This document shows positions 23,735 to 31,428 of a stretch of DNA of 31,428 bases, piece after piece. The position numbers and the translations under genes are program-made. Under the pieces are notes generated by a model. It saw nothing but the letters and a program-made list of their open reading frames with translations, did not search any database and had not been told where the DNA came from. Numbering within the stretch: the first letter of the stretch is position 1; the number at the start of each line of letters is the position of its first letter. Where the stretch lies: positions 1 through 31,428 of the forward strand of contig JALNWY010000014.1 of assembly GCA_023230665.1 (NCBI GenBank). Direction: 5' to 3'. This DNA comes from Deltaproteobacteria bacterium. GTDB taxonomy: Bacteria; Desulfobacterota; Desulfomonilia; UBA1062.

Positions 23735-23886
23735 TGCATTCTCCTGTTTTTATCGAGCACGCAAAGAGCACCCTAACAGTCAGGCAAAAGGCCATTCGCC
23801 GGGGGTGAAATGCTTCCGCCTGTGAATGCCTGTTCGCCGGCACGCACAACCGATGGGCACGGCGCCGGTGAACTCGCGTCTATAGT

Positions 23887-23916
23887 AATATATTGGCCCC
23901 TGCCGGAATAAATCAA
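23887..23916 (-). promoter_or_regulatory. Putative promoter of the 23417-23734 gene
   Basis: On the minus strand TTGATT (23916-23911), an 18-base spacer and TATATT (23892-23887, five of six) fit sigma-70. This leaves a leader of about 145 bases. The 348-base gap between this gene and the next kinase is otherwise non-coding. Confidence 0.45.
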
Positions 23917-24082
23917 GACTGATTGCCAGTGCATATGCGCATCAGGGCTTCCTTATGGGACGAGGAGGCCTCCGGCTCTGGTTTTGGAAACCTCTGCCCG
24001 GCGCCTATCATCATAAGGATAGAGGCGTCATCGGAGTTATGGAAAACAGACCCATGCGGCCTTGGACAGAGCGCTTGAGTTC

Positions 24083-26866
24083 ATGGCGAAAGAACCCATG
24101 AAAAAGTCGAACAGGAAGGCCGGCCCCATAACCGGGGGAGACAGTCGCTCCCGTACAGGCCGCGGAAAAGATCGGGATCCCGTTCCTGACCTGCGGGAGA
24201 TCCTGGAGCATGCGGATATCGGTATCGTGCATCTGGATAGGGATTTCCGCATAGCATTCGTCAACCCCCGGGCAATGGACATGCTGGGACAAAAACAGGA
24301 GAATCTCCAGGGGCACAGCCTGCTGGAGGTTTTCCCGAAGCAGGTTTATCCCGCGCTTTTCCACGGCCTGGAACAGTGTGTCGGGCTGAGCGCTCAGTCC
24401 GGCTTCGAGATATTCTTTCCGCGTCCCATGCCCCGGTGGCTCCACTGCAGCTGCACATCATCGGAGCAGGGGTTCACCCTGGTCATCCAGGACATCACGG
24501 CACACAGGCAGGTCGAGGCAAGCCTGCGGGAGAGCCAGAGCCGCTATCACAGCCTGTTTGAGAACAACCATGCCGTCATATTGCTCATCAGGCCCGGCAC
24601 CGGGCATATCGTGGACGCAAACCCGGCTGCCGCCGCATTCTATGGGTATACCAGGGAACAGCTCACTTCCATGAATATCACCGAGATCAACACCCTCACC
24701 AGAGAGGAAGTGTTCAGAGAGATGAATCGAGCAAGGTCCCAGCGGCAGAGGATGTTCGCCTTCAGGCACCGGCTGGCCAGCGGTGAGGTCAGGGATGTCG
24801 AGGTCTACAGCGGGCCCATCGATGTGTCTGGAGAGGAACTCCTGTACTCTATTATCCACGACGTTACCGCGCGCAAGAAGGCCGAGGACGAGCTGCGCAT
24901 ATCTGAGGAGCGGTATCGGACCCTGTATGAGAGCATGGCGCAGGGGGTGGTGGAGTACGACGAAAAGGGCAGGCTCGTCTCATCCAATCCTGCGGCGCGA
25001 CAGATCATGAGCCTTGATTTCGAGCGTCTGAAGGGACTGACCATAGAGGAGATGCTGAACATGTTCTCCCGGACGGCATACCGGGAAGACGGCACCCCGA
25101 TCAGGGGAGAAGAGCTCCCCTCCATGAGGCTCGCACGGACCGGCGAGGCCGCCCCCCGATCCATCATACGAATCGAGAGGCAAAAGGGGGGAGAAAGCCG
25201 GTGGATATCGATAGAGAGCCTGCCCCGTATCAGACCCGGGCAGGAGAAACCAAAAGGATTCTTCACCATCTTCAGCGACATCACCCATGTCAAGCAGATC
25301 CAGGAGGCCCTGAAAAAGGCCAACGAGAGGCTCGAACTCAAGGTGAGAGAAAGGACCGAGGTGCTGGCTCAGACCGTGGACAAGCTTCAGAGGCAGCGGG
25401 AGATCCTGCAGGCCGTCATCGACAATATTCCCGTGATGCTGGCTCTCTATGATCCATCCGGACGGATGATTTTCGTCAACAGAGAAACCGAGAAGGTTCT
25501 GGGCTGGTCCCGGGAAGAGATACAGGGCATGGATCTTATGGCCGTGGTATATCCTGATTCCGGCTACCGCAGGCAGGTATGGGAATACATGCGGGAGGCA
25601 GGCCCTTCCTGGCGGGACATCGAGATGGAAACCCGCTCCGGAAGCACGATGCATGCCTCCTGGTTCAACGCCCGGCTCTCCGATGGCTCCCTGATCGGCA
25701 TCGGCATGGATCTGAGCGAGCGCAGGAAAATGGAGCGGAACTTGAGGATGCTTGCAGAGGCAGTCGAGAACGCAGGCGAGGGCATAGCCGTTCTCGACCC
25801 CGAAGGCAGGGTGGAATATGTCAATCCGGCCTACGAGGATATGAGTGGTCACCGGCGCGACGAACTCACAGGCCGAAAGCTCGCTGAGTTCGAGACATAT
25901 CTTGATCAGAAGGATATCGACGAGGTCATCGAGTATGTCGTTGAGCACGGCAGGAAATGGAGCGGCAGGCAGAAAAGGATGAGAATGACCACCGGAGAGG
26001 CTGTCGACATCAGTCTGACCGTCACCCCGGTATACGACCAGGAAGGAAGAATCACGAATTTCATCGAGGTGGTCCGGGACATCACCGGCGAGGTGAGAAT
26101 GCAGGACCAGCTCTCGCAGAACCAGAAGCTCGAGGCCATCGGTACACTGGCGAGTGGTGTGGCCCACGACCTGAAGAACATCCTGGCTCCCATCGTGATC
26201 AACACCGAACAGGCCCTTCTGGACATCGAAGAAGATCATCCTGTCCACAGGCTGCTCGAGGAGATCATGCAGGCCGCCAGGATAGGCGCCGATCTGGTGA
26301 GACAGATCTTGACCTTCAGCCGGCAGGAGTCCCGGGAAAAGAGGCCGGTGGCCATCGAACCGGTGATCGGCGAGGCAGTGGCCTTCCTGCGGTCTGCGCT
26401 CCCCTCAACCATCGATATCCGCCAGCAGCTCAAGGCAAAGGATGCGGTGGTGCTTGCCGACCCCATCCGGATCAAGCAGGTGATGATCAACCTGGGCACT
26501 AATGCGGGCCATGCGATGAGGGAAAAGGGCGGGCAGTTTGAGGTGAGGCTGACCGAGGAAGATCTGAGCGAAGAAGAGGCATCCGGGCTGTCTCCAGATC
26601 TCAGCGCGGGATCGTATGTATGCATCATGGTCAGCGATACAGGAGAGGGCATGGACGAGCAGACTGTTGGGCGGATCTTCGAGCCGTTCTTCACCACCAA
26701 GAAGCCTGGGGAGGGCACCGGCATGGGACTCGCCGTGGTGCACGGGATCGTCAAGGACCTTCAGGGAGCTGTCACGGTCCGGAGCAGGCCGGGAAAGGGT
26801 TCAATATTTTCCGTGTTGCTCCCGAGCGTGGGAATGGGCCGCGAGCGGGAAGCACCGGGTTCCTGA
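24083..26866 (+). CDS. Multi-PAS histidine kinase (orphan)
   Basis: From the ATG at 24083 the product has 927 residues. Five PAS domains lie in a row (about 38-148, 152-272, 274-408, 440-555 and 556-672), with a coiled coil (about 405-442) between the third and fourth. The HisKA helix has H695 (GVAHDLKN), and the HATPase domain has N807 (NLGTNA), DTGEGMD (852-858), FEPFFTTK and GTGMGLA. No membrane helix, receiver or output domain is seen, so it should be a cytoplasmic sensor. The fifth PAS plus kinase half is closely similar to the kinase at 21420-22988. A TTG seven codons earlier is the alternative start; neither has a good Shine-Dalgarno. No partner regulator is nearby. Confidence 0.9.
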   Translation: MAKEPMKKSNRKAGPITGGDSRSRTGRGKDRDPVPDLREILEHADIGIVHLDRDFRIAFVNPRAMDMLGQKQENLQGHSLLEVFPKQVYPALFHGLEQCVGLSAQSGFEIFFPRPMPRWLHCSCTSSEQGFTLVIQDITAHRQVEASLRESQSRYHSLFENNHAVILLIRPGTGHIVDANPAAAAFYGYTREQLTSMNITEINTLTREEVFREMNRARSQRQRMFAFRHRLASGEVRDVEVYSGPIDVSGEELLYSIIHDVTARKKAEDELRISEERYRTLYESMAQGVVEYDEKGRLVSSNPAARQIMSLDFERLKGLTIEEMLNMFSRTAYREDGTPIRGEELPSMRLARTGEAAPRSIIRIERQKGGESRWISIESLPRIRPGQEKPKGFFTIFSDITHVKQIQEALKKANERLELKVRERTEVLAQTVDKLQRQREILQAVIDNIPVMLALYDPSGRMIFVNRETEKVLGWSREEIQGMDLMAVVYPDSGYRRQVWEYMREAGPSWRDIEMETRSGSTMHASWFNARLSDGSLIGIGMDLSERRKMERNLRMLAEAVENAGEGIAVLDPEGRVEYVNPAYEDMSGHRRDELTGRKLAEFETYLDQKDIDEVIEYVVEHGRKWSGRQKRMRMTTGEAVDISLTVTPVYDQEGRITNFIEVVRDITGEVRMQDQLSQNQKLEAIGTLASGVAHDLKNILAPIVINTEQALLDIEEDHPVHRLLEEIMQAARIGADLVRQILTFSRQESREKRPVAIEPVIGEAVAFLRSALPSTIDIRQQLKAKDAVVLADPIRIKQVMINLGTNAGHAMREKGGQFEVRLTEEDLSEEEASGLSPDLSAGSYVCIMVSDTGEGMDEQTVGRIFEPFFTTKKPGEGTGMGLAVVHGIVKDLQGAVTVRSRPGKGSIFSVLLPSVGMGREREAPGS

Positions 26867-26890
26867 TCCTCGCTCTGTGTCCGGTTTTTT
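26854..26890 (+). terminator. Weak terminator after the multi-PAS kinase
   Basis: ACCGG (26854-26858) can pair with CCGGT (26881-26885), followed by a run of six T. The stem is short, the loop is long and contains the stop codon, so this is a weak call. Confidence 0.3.
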
Positions 26891-26921
26891 AATAGACGCA
26901 CCGGATCAAAGGCATCATGTC

Positions 26922-26949
26922 TTGAAGGATTCACGCCACCGAGCATATT
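26922..26949 (+). promoter_or_regulatory. Possible promoter of rpsD
   Basis: TTGAAG (26922-26927), 16 bases, and CATATT (26944-26949) match sigma-70 at four of six positions each, about 110 bases before the rpsD start. This would give rpsD its own transcript. Confidence 0.3.
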
Positions 26950-27057
26950 CCAGGGCCCTGTCAGCCCGGAAGATGCCCGCTGCATATGCCATGAAAGGGA
27001 GTAGTATTTGATCGCTGACTCATGGACCATATTTTCTTTCTTAAAAGGGGACGAACC

Positions 27058-27660
27058 ATGGCACGTGACCGCGGACCGAAACACAAAAAATCCAGAAGGG
27101 AAGGGGTGGATCTGTACGGGACAGGCGGAGAGAGTCTCCAGAGGCGTCTGCAGCAGCCGCCTGGCATGCACGGCAGAAAAATCCGGAGGCGGGAGAGCGA
27201 ATACAGCCTGCACCTGAGGGAAAAGCAGAAAGTCAAGCGCATGTACGGACTGCAGGAAAAGCAGTTTCTCAAGTTTTTTGAAAAGGCCAAGAGCGCATCC
27301 GGTGATACCGGTGTCGCATTCCTGAAGCTTTTGGAGAAACGGCTCGACAATGTGGTCTACCGTCTGGGTTTTGCCCGGACCCGGCTCCAGTCCAGGCAGT
27401 TCGTATCGCACGGGCACGTGCTGGTGAACGGGGACCATCTGGACATCCCCTCCGCACTGGTGGAGCCGGGATTCGTGATAACCATGGATCAGGACATACA
27501 GAAGATGCCCGATGTCCAGGCCCTGTCGCAGAACCCTCCGGCCGTGCCCGCATGGCTCAGGCGAAGCGACAATGGCGGCGAAGTGGTGAGAGAGCCTGAC
27601 CGGAGCGAGATCGACCAGGACATCAACGAGCAGCTCATCGTGGAGTTCTACTCGCGGTAG
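27058..27660 (+). CDS. rpsD: Ribosomal protein S4, cysteine-less form
   Basis: The 200-residue protein is 30S subunit protein S4, which binds 16S rRNA early in assembly. The N-terminal region reads MARDRGPKHKKSRREG, then QPPGMHGRK (about 33-41); the S4 RNA-binding domain follows (about 93-155; RLDNVVYRLGFARTR, VSHGHVLVNG), ending VEFYSR. The zinc-binding form of S4 has four cysteines near residues 9-31; none is present here, so this is the C-minus form, which needs no zinc. In many bacteria rpsD sits between rpsK and rpoA; here it stands alone beside a kinase and ptsP, so it may be a second copy. AAGGGG precedes the ATG. Its last 26 bases overlap the convergent ptsP end. Confidence 0.93.
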   Translation: MARDRGPKHKKSRREGVDLYGTGGESLQRRLQQPPGMHGRKIRRRESEYSLHLREKQKVKRMYGLQEKQFLKFFEKAKSASGDTGVAFLKLLEKRLDNVVYRLGFARTRLQSRQFVSHGHVLVNGDHLDIPSALVEPGFVITMDQDIQKMPDVQALSQNPPAVPAWLRRSDNGGEVVREPDRSEIDQDINEQLIVEFYSR

Positions 27661-29968
27661 TGGCTGGTCCCTGCATGCCGAACCGCCTGGCCCACTTCCT
27701 GTCCTCCATGATCTCCTGAACGTCCTTGAGTCTGGGGCGCGACAGGAGCGCATCCGCATATTCCCGGGCGTCGCTGAGGCTGATGCGGGAGATGCTCTCC
27801 TGGAGCTGAGGCAGAAACTGCGGGTCCACGCTGAACCGGCGGATCCCGATGCCGAGGAGAAAGGGCAGGTGAATCGTCTCGTGGGCCATCTCGCCACAGA
27901 TCGATATCTCCTTTTTCTTTTTCAGTGCGGCCTCCACGATACGCTTCAGCCCCCTGAGCACCGAGGGATGATGCGCGGCATAGTATCCGGAAACCCGCTG
28001 GTTGGCCCGGTCCACAGCCAGTGTGTACTGCACGAAGTCATTGGTGCCGATGGAGAAGAAATCCGCTGTGTCAGCCAGCTCTTCCATAATCTCGACCACA
28101 GAGGGCAGCTCGACCATCATGCCGATGGACAGCCTCTCGCAAACGGATACCTGCTCGTTGGAGAGCTCTTCAAGAGAGGAGAGGACGAACCGCCTGGCCT
28201 CCAGGAACTCATCGAGCGAAGAGATCATGGGGAACATGATATGCACGTCACGGGCCCCGGCTGCGGCCCTGAGGATGGCCCTGATCTGGGCCGCAAAGAT
28301 GTCCCTGCGGCTGAGCAGAAAGCGGATGGATCTCAGGCCCAGCTCCGGATTGGTCTCGGGAGGGGAGTCCAGATAGGGGAGCACCTTCTCGCCGCCCACG
28401 TCGAGGGTGCGGATGATGACCGGCCGGCCCTTCATCTCGTCGAACAGCCGCTTGTAGATCAGGTATTGTTCGGTCTCAGAAGGCAAGGACGACCGGAGGA
28501 GAAAAGGGAACTCGGTCCGGTAAAGCCCGACCCCTTCCGCCTTGAGGTCCCGGGCAAGAGAGACCTCGCTGAGCAGGTTTATATTTGCCAGGAGTCTGAC
28601 CCGCTCACCGTCCTTTGTCACGGTCTGCGCGCGGCCTCCCGCGGATTTCCGGGTGGCCATATGACGGGCCTTTTCGCGCTCGCAAAACCGTCTGACGATC
28701 TTCTGGGAAGGATTTATATAGATGTCTCCCGTATAGGCATCCATGAGCACCTGCGTATCCTCGCTCAGGAGAAGGAGCTCTTCTTGCTCCGACATGAGCA
28801 GGGGGATCTTCAGGGAGCGCGAGAGAATAGACACGTGAGCCGTAGTGCCGCCTCCTACCAGGATGATGCCTTGAACATCGTTGGCCGCGAGCCTGAGAAT
28901 GTCGGAAGGATAGAGCCGGCCCGCAACCACGATGCGCCTCGCGCCGGATGAGGCATCGTGATGACCCGCCTTTCTCAGGTTGCGCATGATCCTCAAAACC
29001 AGGTCTTCGATGTCGTTGACCTTTTCGCGCATATACTCGTGAGGGCTGGACAGGAGCAGGGCCGTATAGTGGGATGCGACCTGCGCGAGGGCCTGAGCCG
29101 GAGGCGCGCCCTCATCGATCATCCGGATCATCCTGCCCGTGAAGCTCTCGTCCTTGAGCATCATGAAGTGGGTGGTGAAGATCAGCGAGGCGCTTTCGGG
29201 AAGCCGCCTGGCAAAGCCCGACTGCAGGGATTGAAGCTGCTCCGAGGTGGCATCGAGCGCCATGCGGAAATCCTCAAGCGTCTGCGCTGCGTCCCCGGGC
29301 AGTGGCTCCAGCAGTTGTTGAGCGCCTCCTCTCCGGTAGACGGAGACAGGCGCATAGGCATAGCCCTCAGACGCTATCACGGCCCTGAACACCGTGTCCG
29401 GCGGAATATCCGACTGCACGGGCAAGGCTCCTTCGACCCGGTGCATCTCCATGATCATCCGGGCGCTCTCGATTGCCGTACCCAGCTGCGAAGAAGCGGC
29501 AAGCAGGGCCATGATGTCGGACTCGTCAAAGGCCTCGCGCTTCTCATGCCGGACCTCCAAGGCCCCGATTCGCACCGGTCCCCGATGGATTGGCACCACC
29601 AGGGAAGACTGGTACACGTCTTGACGGTCCGGCTCGAAATGCACGAGCGAGGGACTCCTGCCGGCAATGCCCTCGCACACGGGCTTGAGCCGGCTCACGC
29701 AATGCCCCACCAGGCCTTCCCCCGCCCCGATACGGGTTCTGAGTGGGGTTTGGGCTCCAGTGCTTGCTGCGAGGTACAGCTCGCCGGAGGGTTCGTCGTA
29801 GAGGTAGATGGAGCACATACGGGCGCCCAGGTGGCGGGCAACCATCTCCGACGAGCGTCTCAGGAAATCTTCGACCGTGAGCGTGCTCACCAGCAGGCCG
29901 GTCAGCTCATTCATATCGGAGAGCAGGCTGAGGTGGTTGCGCTTCCCGGAATTTTTCGTTTCGGCCAT
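27635..29968 (-). CDS. ptsP: PEP-protein phosphotransferase PtsP (EI-Ntr)
   Basis: From the ATG at 29968 the product has 777 residues. An N-terminal GAF domain (about 27-170) is followed by the enzyme I parts: a helical HPr-binding region (about 185-330), the phospho-histidine motif GGGTTAHVS with H378, and the PEP-binding TIM barrel (about 450-745) with YRTEFPFL, TLDVGGEK, FSIGTNDFVQYTLAVDR and the catalytic cysteine C691 (ICGEMA). It moves phosphate from PEP to an HPr-like protein, NPr, as the start of the nitrogen-related PTS. No HPr/NPr or EIIA gene is in the window. AGGGAG precedes the start at a longish distance; the frame is open far upstream but that part looks non-coding. The 3' end overlaps rpsD by 26 bases. 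Confidence 0.93.
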   Translation of the reverse strand: MAETKNSGKRNHLSLLSDMNELTGLLVSTLTVEDFLRRSSEMVARHLGARMCSIYLYDEPSGELYLAASTGAQTPLRTRIGAGEGLVGHCVSRLKPVCEGIAGRSPSLVHFEPDRQDVYQSSLVVPIHRGPVRIGALEVRHEKREAFDESDIMALLAASSQLGTAIESARMIMEMHRVEGALPVQSDIPPDTVFRAVIASEGYAYAPVSVYRRGGAQQLLEPLPGDAAQTLEDFRMALDATSEQLQSLQSGFARRLPESASLIFTTHFMMLKDESFTGRMIRMIDEGAPPAQALAQVASHYTALLLSSPHEYMREKVNDIEDLVLRIMRNLRKAGHHDASSGARRIVVAGRLYPSDILRLAANDVQGIILVGGGTTAHVSILSRSLKIPLLMSEQEELLLLSEDTQVLMDAYTGDIYINPSQKIVRRFCEREKARHMATRKSAGGRAQTVTKDGERVRLLANINLLSEVSLARDLKAEGVGLYRTEFPFLLRSSLPSETEQYLIYKRLFDEMKGRPVIIRTLDVGGEKVLPYLDSPPETNPELGLRSIRFLLSRRDIFAAQIRAILRAAAGARDVHIMFPMISSLDEFLEARRFVLSSLEELSNEQVSVCERLSIGMMVELPSVVEIMEELADTADFFSIGTNDFVQYTLAVDRANQRVSGYYAAHHPSVLRGLKRIVEAALKKKKEISICGEMAHETIHLPFLLGIGIRRFSVDPQFLPQLQESISRISLSDAREYADALLSRPRLKDVQEIMEDRKWARRFGMQGPATTASRTPR

Positions 29969-30052
29969 AGGTTTTTGTGCTCCCTGTTGAACAATGTCTG
30001 CATACATATAGATAAGGGAAATGAGAAAAAGATGTAACCTTCGGGCAGAGCG

Positions 30053-30104
30053 CCATGGGTGTGCTGTGCATGCCGGCAACCCATGGATGCGCCGGCCCGG
30101 CATG
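30053..30104. promoter_or_regulatory. Nested inverted repeats in the ptsP/SIR2 divergent region
   Basis: CCATGGGT (30053-30060) and ACCCATGG (30079-30086) form one perfect 8-base inverted pair. CATGCCGG (30069-30076) and CCGGCATG (30097-30104) form a second, interleaved pair. They lie in the 300-base non-coding gap between ptsP and the SIR2-like gene and could be operator half-sites or alternative stem-loops. TTGACA follows at 30106-30111, pointing toward the SIR2-like gene, with no clear -10. Confidence 0.4.
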
Positions 30105-30268
30105 TTTGACAGGGCGAAAAAGCTCTTTCGGAGCCGGCCTGAGTGTGCAAGGATAGGGACGGGCACGCGGCCTTGGGAGAGGTGTTCCGCCTGTCGGCAG
30201 GAGAGCGGCGGGCAGGGATCTCAAAGGGTAAAATCCGGGTAGGGAGGGTCCGACTCGAAGGAGGGATC

Positions 30269-31318
30269 ATGGCAGCGGTAGAGGATGTGATTTTTCTCGG
30301 TGCAGGGGCTTCGGCATCTGAAGGCGCCCCGGTGCAGAAGGACCTCTTCTGCGAGTTTTTCCGAGCCGACCGTAAACACAGCAGTCATCCCGACAGCATC
30401 GGCAGGCTCGCGAGGTTTTTCCGGGATTTTTTCGGCCTCGATGTCAGGGACGCCTCATCCGATACCATGTTCCCCTCGTTCGAAGAGACCCTGGGCATCC
30501 TGGAAATCGCCATGGACCGCGGCGAGAGTTTCCGGGGATACTCGATCGCAACGGGCGCCCCGGACGTTCAGACCGTCCGGGAGGACCTGATCTTCCTCAT
30601 CGCCCTGGTGCTCAACCGCACGCTCCAGAATCCCAGGGGCTACCACCGGGAGCTGGTGAACAGGCTGGAAAGAGAAGGGAGAATGCTTTGTACGGCATTC
30701 ATATCGCTGAATTACGATATTCTCATCGACAACGCGCTGACCGAGCTGCATCCGGATATCGACATCGACTATGGCGTGGAGTTCACCAACTATCACCGGG
30801 AGTGCGACTGGCGAATTCCCAGAAAAGAGCGCTCAGTGTTTCTCCTCAAGATCCACGGCTCGCTCAACTGGCTCTACTGCCCCACATGCATTTCCCTCAC
30901 ACTCACCCCCCGCGAACGCGAGGTGACCCGGCTCGTGGAACACGCGATCCCGTGCGCGCAGTGCGGCATGCCCATGGTCCCCATCATCACCCCGCCCACC
31001 TTTCTCAAGGGAATGAAGAACTATTTTCTGAACCAGATCATGCACGCCTCGTCCGAAATTCTCCGCAACGCCCGGAGGATCATTTTCTGCGGGTATTCGT
31101 TTCCCGATGCAGACCTGCTCGTCAGATACCTGCTCAAGCGCCTGGAGCTGAATTATGACTCCAGGCCCGATATCCTGGTGCTCAACAGTTACGAGGGAAA
31201 GGGACAGGCGAGCAAGGTTCTGGAAGAGCAGCGCTACAAGCGCTTTTTCCGCCATAAAGATCAGGTGCGCTATCTCGATATGACCTTTTCGGACTTCTGC
31301 CTCAGCGGCGTAGGATGA
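30269..31318 (+). CDS. SIR2-like domain protein with zinc knuckle
   Basis: The 349-residue protein belongs to the SIR2-like (SIR2_2) group. The NAD-binding LGAGAS motif (10-15) opens the Rossmann fold, SLNYD (146-150; N148) and KIHGSLNW (194-201; H196) match the catalytic asparagine and histidine of sirtuin-type NAD enzymes, and two CxxC pairs (C204/C207 and C229/C232) should hold zinc. GYSFPDAD (275-282) is the late nucleotide-contact motif. Known relatives include deacylases and NAD-hydrolysing effectors of anti-phage systems; which applies is not shown. AAGGAGGG precedes the ATG at 30269; an in-frame ORF to 30143 is an extension. No partner such as a TIR, helicase or Argonaute gene is visible, but the window ends 110 bases after it. 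Confidence 0.8.
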   Translation: MAAVEDVIFLGAGASASEGAPVQKDLFCEFFRADRKHSSHPDSIGRLARFFRDFFGLDVRDASSDTMFPSFEETLGILEIAMDRGESFRGYSIATGAPDVQTVREDLIFLIALVLNRTLQNPRGYHRELVNRLEREGRMLCTAFISLNYDILIDNALTELHPDIDIDYGVEFTNYHRECDWRIPRKERSVFLLKIHGSLNWLYCPTCISLTLTPREREVTRLVEHAIPCAQCGMPMVPIITPPTFLKGMKNYFLNQIMHASSEILRNARRIIFCGYSFPDADLLVRYLLKRLELNYDSRPDILVLNSYEGKGQASKVLEEQRYKRFFRHKDQVRYLDMTFSDFCLSGVG

Positions 31319-31428
31319 GGCCCGTTGAAGGAAGAAGAAATTCATTGCCTTACATGGATGTTTTTTGATACAGGGCTTTATAAGCTTACTTATTCATAAT
31401 ATTACTATAATAGTACCGCTATTGATCC
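31319..31428. other. AT-rich non-coding end of window with palindrome
   Basis: Downstream of the SIR2-like gene the DNA becomes AT-rich, in contrast to the rest of the window. TACTATAATAGTA (31403-31415) is a perfect odd palindrome that could be an operator or a -10-type element for a gene beyond the window. No terminator is seen here. Confidence 0.4.

Noticed and set aside
24980..26248. 422-codon minus-strand frame inside the multi-PAS kinase gene
   Set aside because: It mirrors the codon pattern of the kinase and its product shows no domain.
26761..27897. 378-codon minus-strand frame over the kinase end, rpsD and ptsP end
   Set aside because: It runs antisense to the convincing rpsD gene and its product resembles no protein.
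28958..30037. 359-codon plus-strand frame inside ptsP
   Set aside because: It is entirely antisense to conserved GAF and enzyme I sequence and has no motif of its own.
1..31428. CRISPR array, tRNA, rRNA, insertion sequence or prophage
   Set aside because: No regularly spaced direct repeats, no tRNA T-loop/anticodon pattern in the gaps, no transposase or integrase gene and no phage structural genes were seen.

Overview
The window is a GC-rich bacterial chromosome segment (only the last ~110 bases and a few intergenic stretches are AT-rich) that is densely packed with ordinary-looking genes on both strands. No phage, integrase, transposase, CRISPR array, rRNA or tRNA gene was seen. The gene set suggests an anaerobic deltaproteobacterium (Desulfobacterota-like): a yebC-ruvC-ruvA-ruvB cluster, PAS sensor proteins ending in a four-cysteine CxxC/CxxC module, an EI-Ntr enzyme, several crotonase-type acyl-CoA enzymes and an FmdB zinc ribbon. 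This placement is an inference from gene content.

Layout. 1-3206: a promoter and structured leader, then yebC-ruvC-ruvA-ruvB, overlapping or nearly so (Holliday-junction processing). 3216-5001: a REP-like inverted repeat, a HAD phosphatase and a UDP-glucuronate 4-epimerase-type sugar epimerase. 5039-7024 (minus): a double-PilZ protein and a dienoyl-CoA-isomerase-like crotonase. 7300-7506: an FmdB-like zinc ribbon. 7568-10471 (minus): serA then purA, with a good promoter upstream of serA and a strong terminator after purA. 10694-13822: a second crotonase, a remnant of a YheT-type alpha/beta hydrolase, a short NfeD-like membrane protein, a PAS/Zn protein and a Nudix hydrolase. 14250-16253: a gamma-carbonic-anhydrase-like protein and an M29 aminopeptidase. 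16333-17331 (minus): an orphan periplasmic binding protein. 17588-21390: a SlyD-like FKBP, a zinc-ribbon Nudix hydrolase, a SWIM-domain protein and a nitroreductase. 21420-26866: two related orphan PAS histidine kinases in opposite orientation, with a small unknown gene between them. 27058-29968: a cysteine-less ribosomal protein S4 gene whose 3' end overlaps that of convergent ptsP. 30269-31318: a SIR2-like protein with intact NAD-site motifs and a zinc knuckle.

Most genes are housekeeping or metabolic. Signalling is over-represented: two PAS histidine kinases, one PAS/Zn protein, a double-PilZ protein and PtsP, yet no response regulator, HPr/NPr or EIIA lies in the window. I found no convincing multi-gene novel system. 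The items most worth a second look are the SIR2-like protein, the isolated cysteine-less rpsD with its overlap with ptsP, the SWIM protein with its large unassigned C-terminal region, the eroded hydrolase beside the second crotonase, and the REP-like repeats. Calls rest on reading motifs and lengths; no database search was possible.
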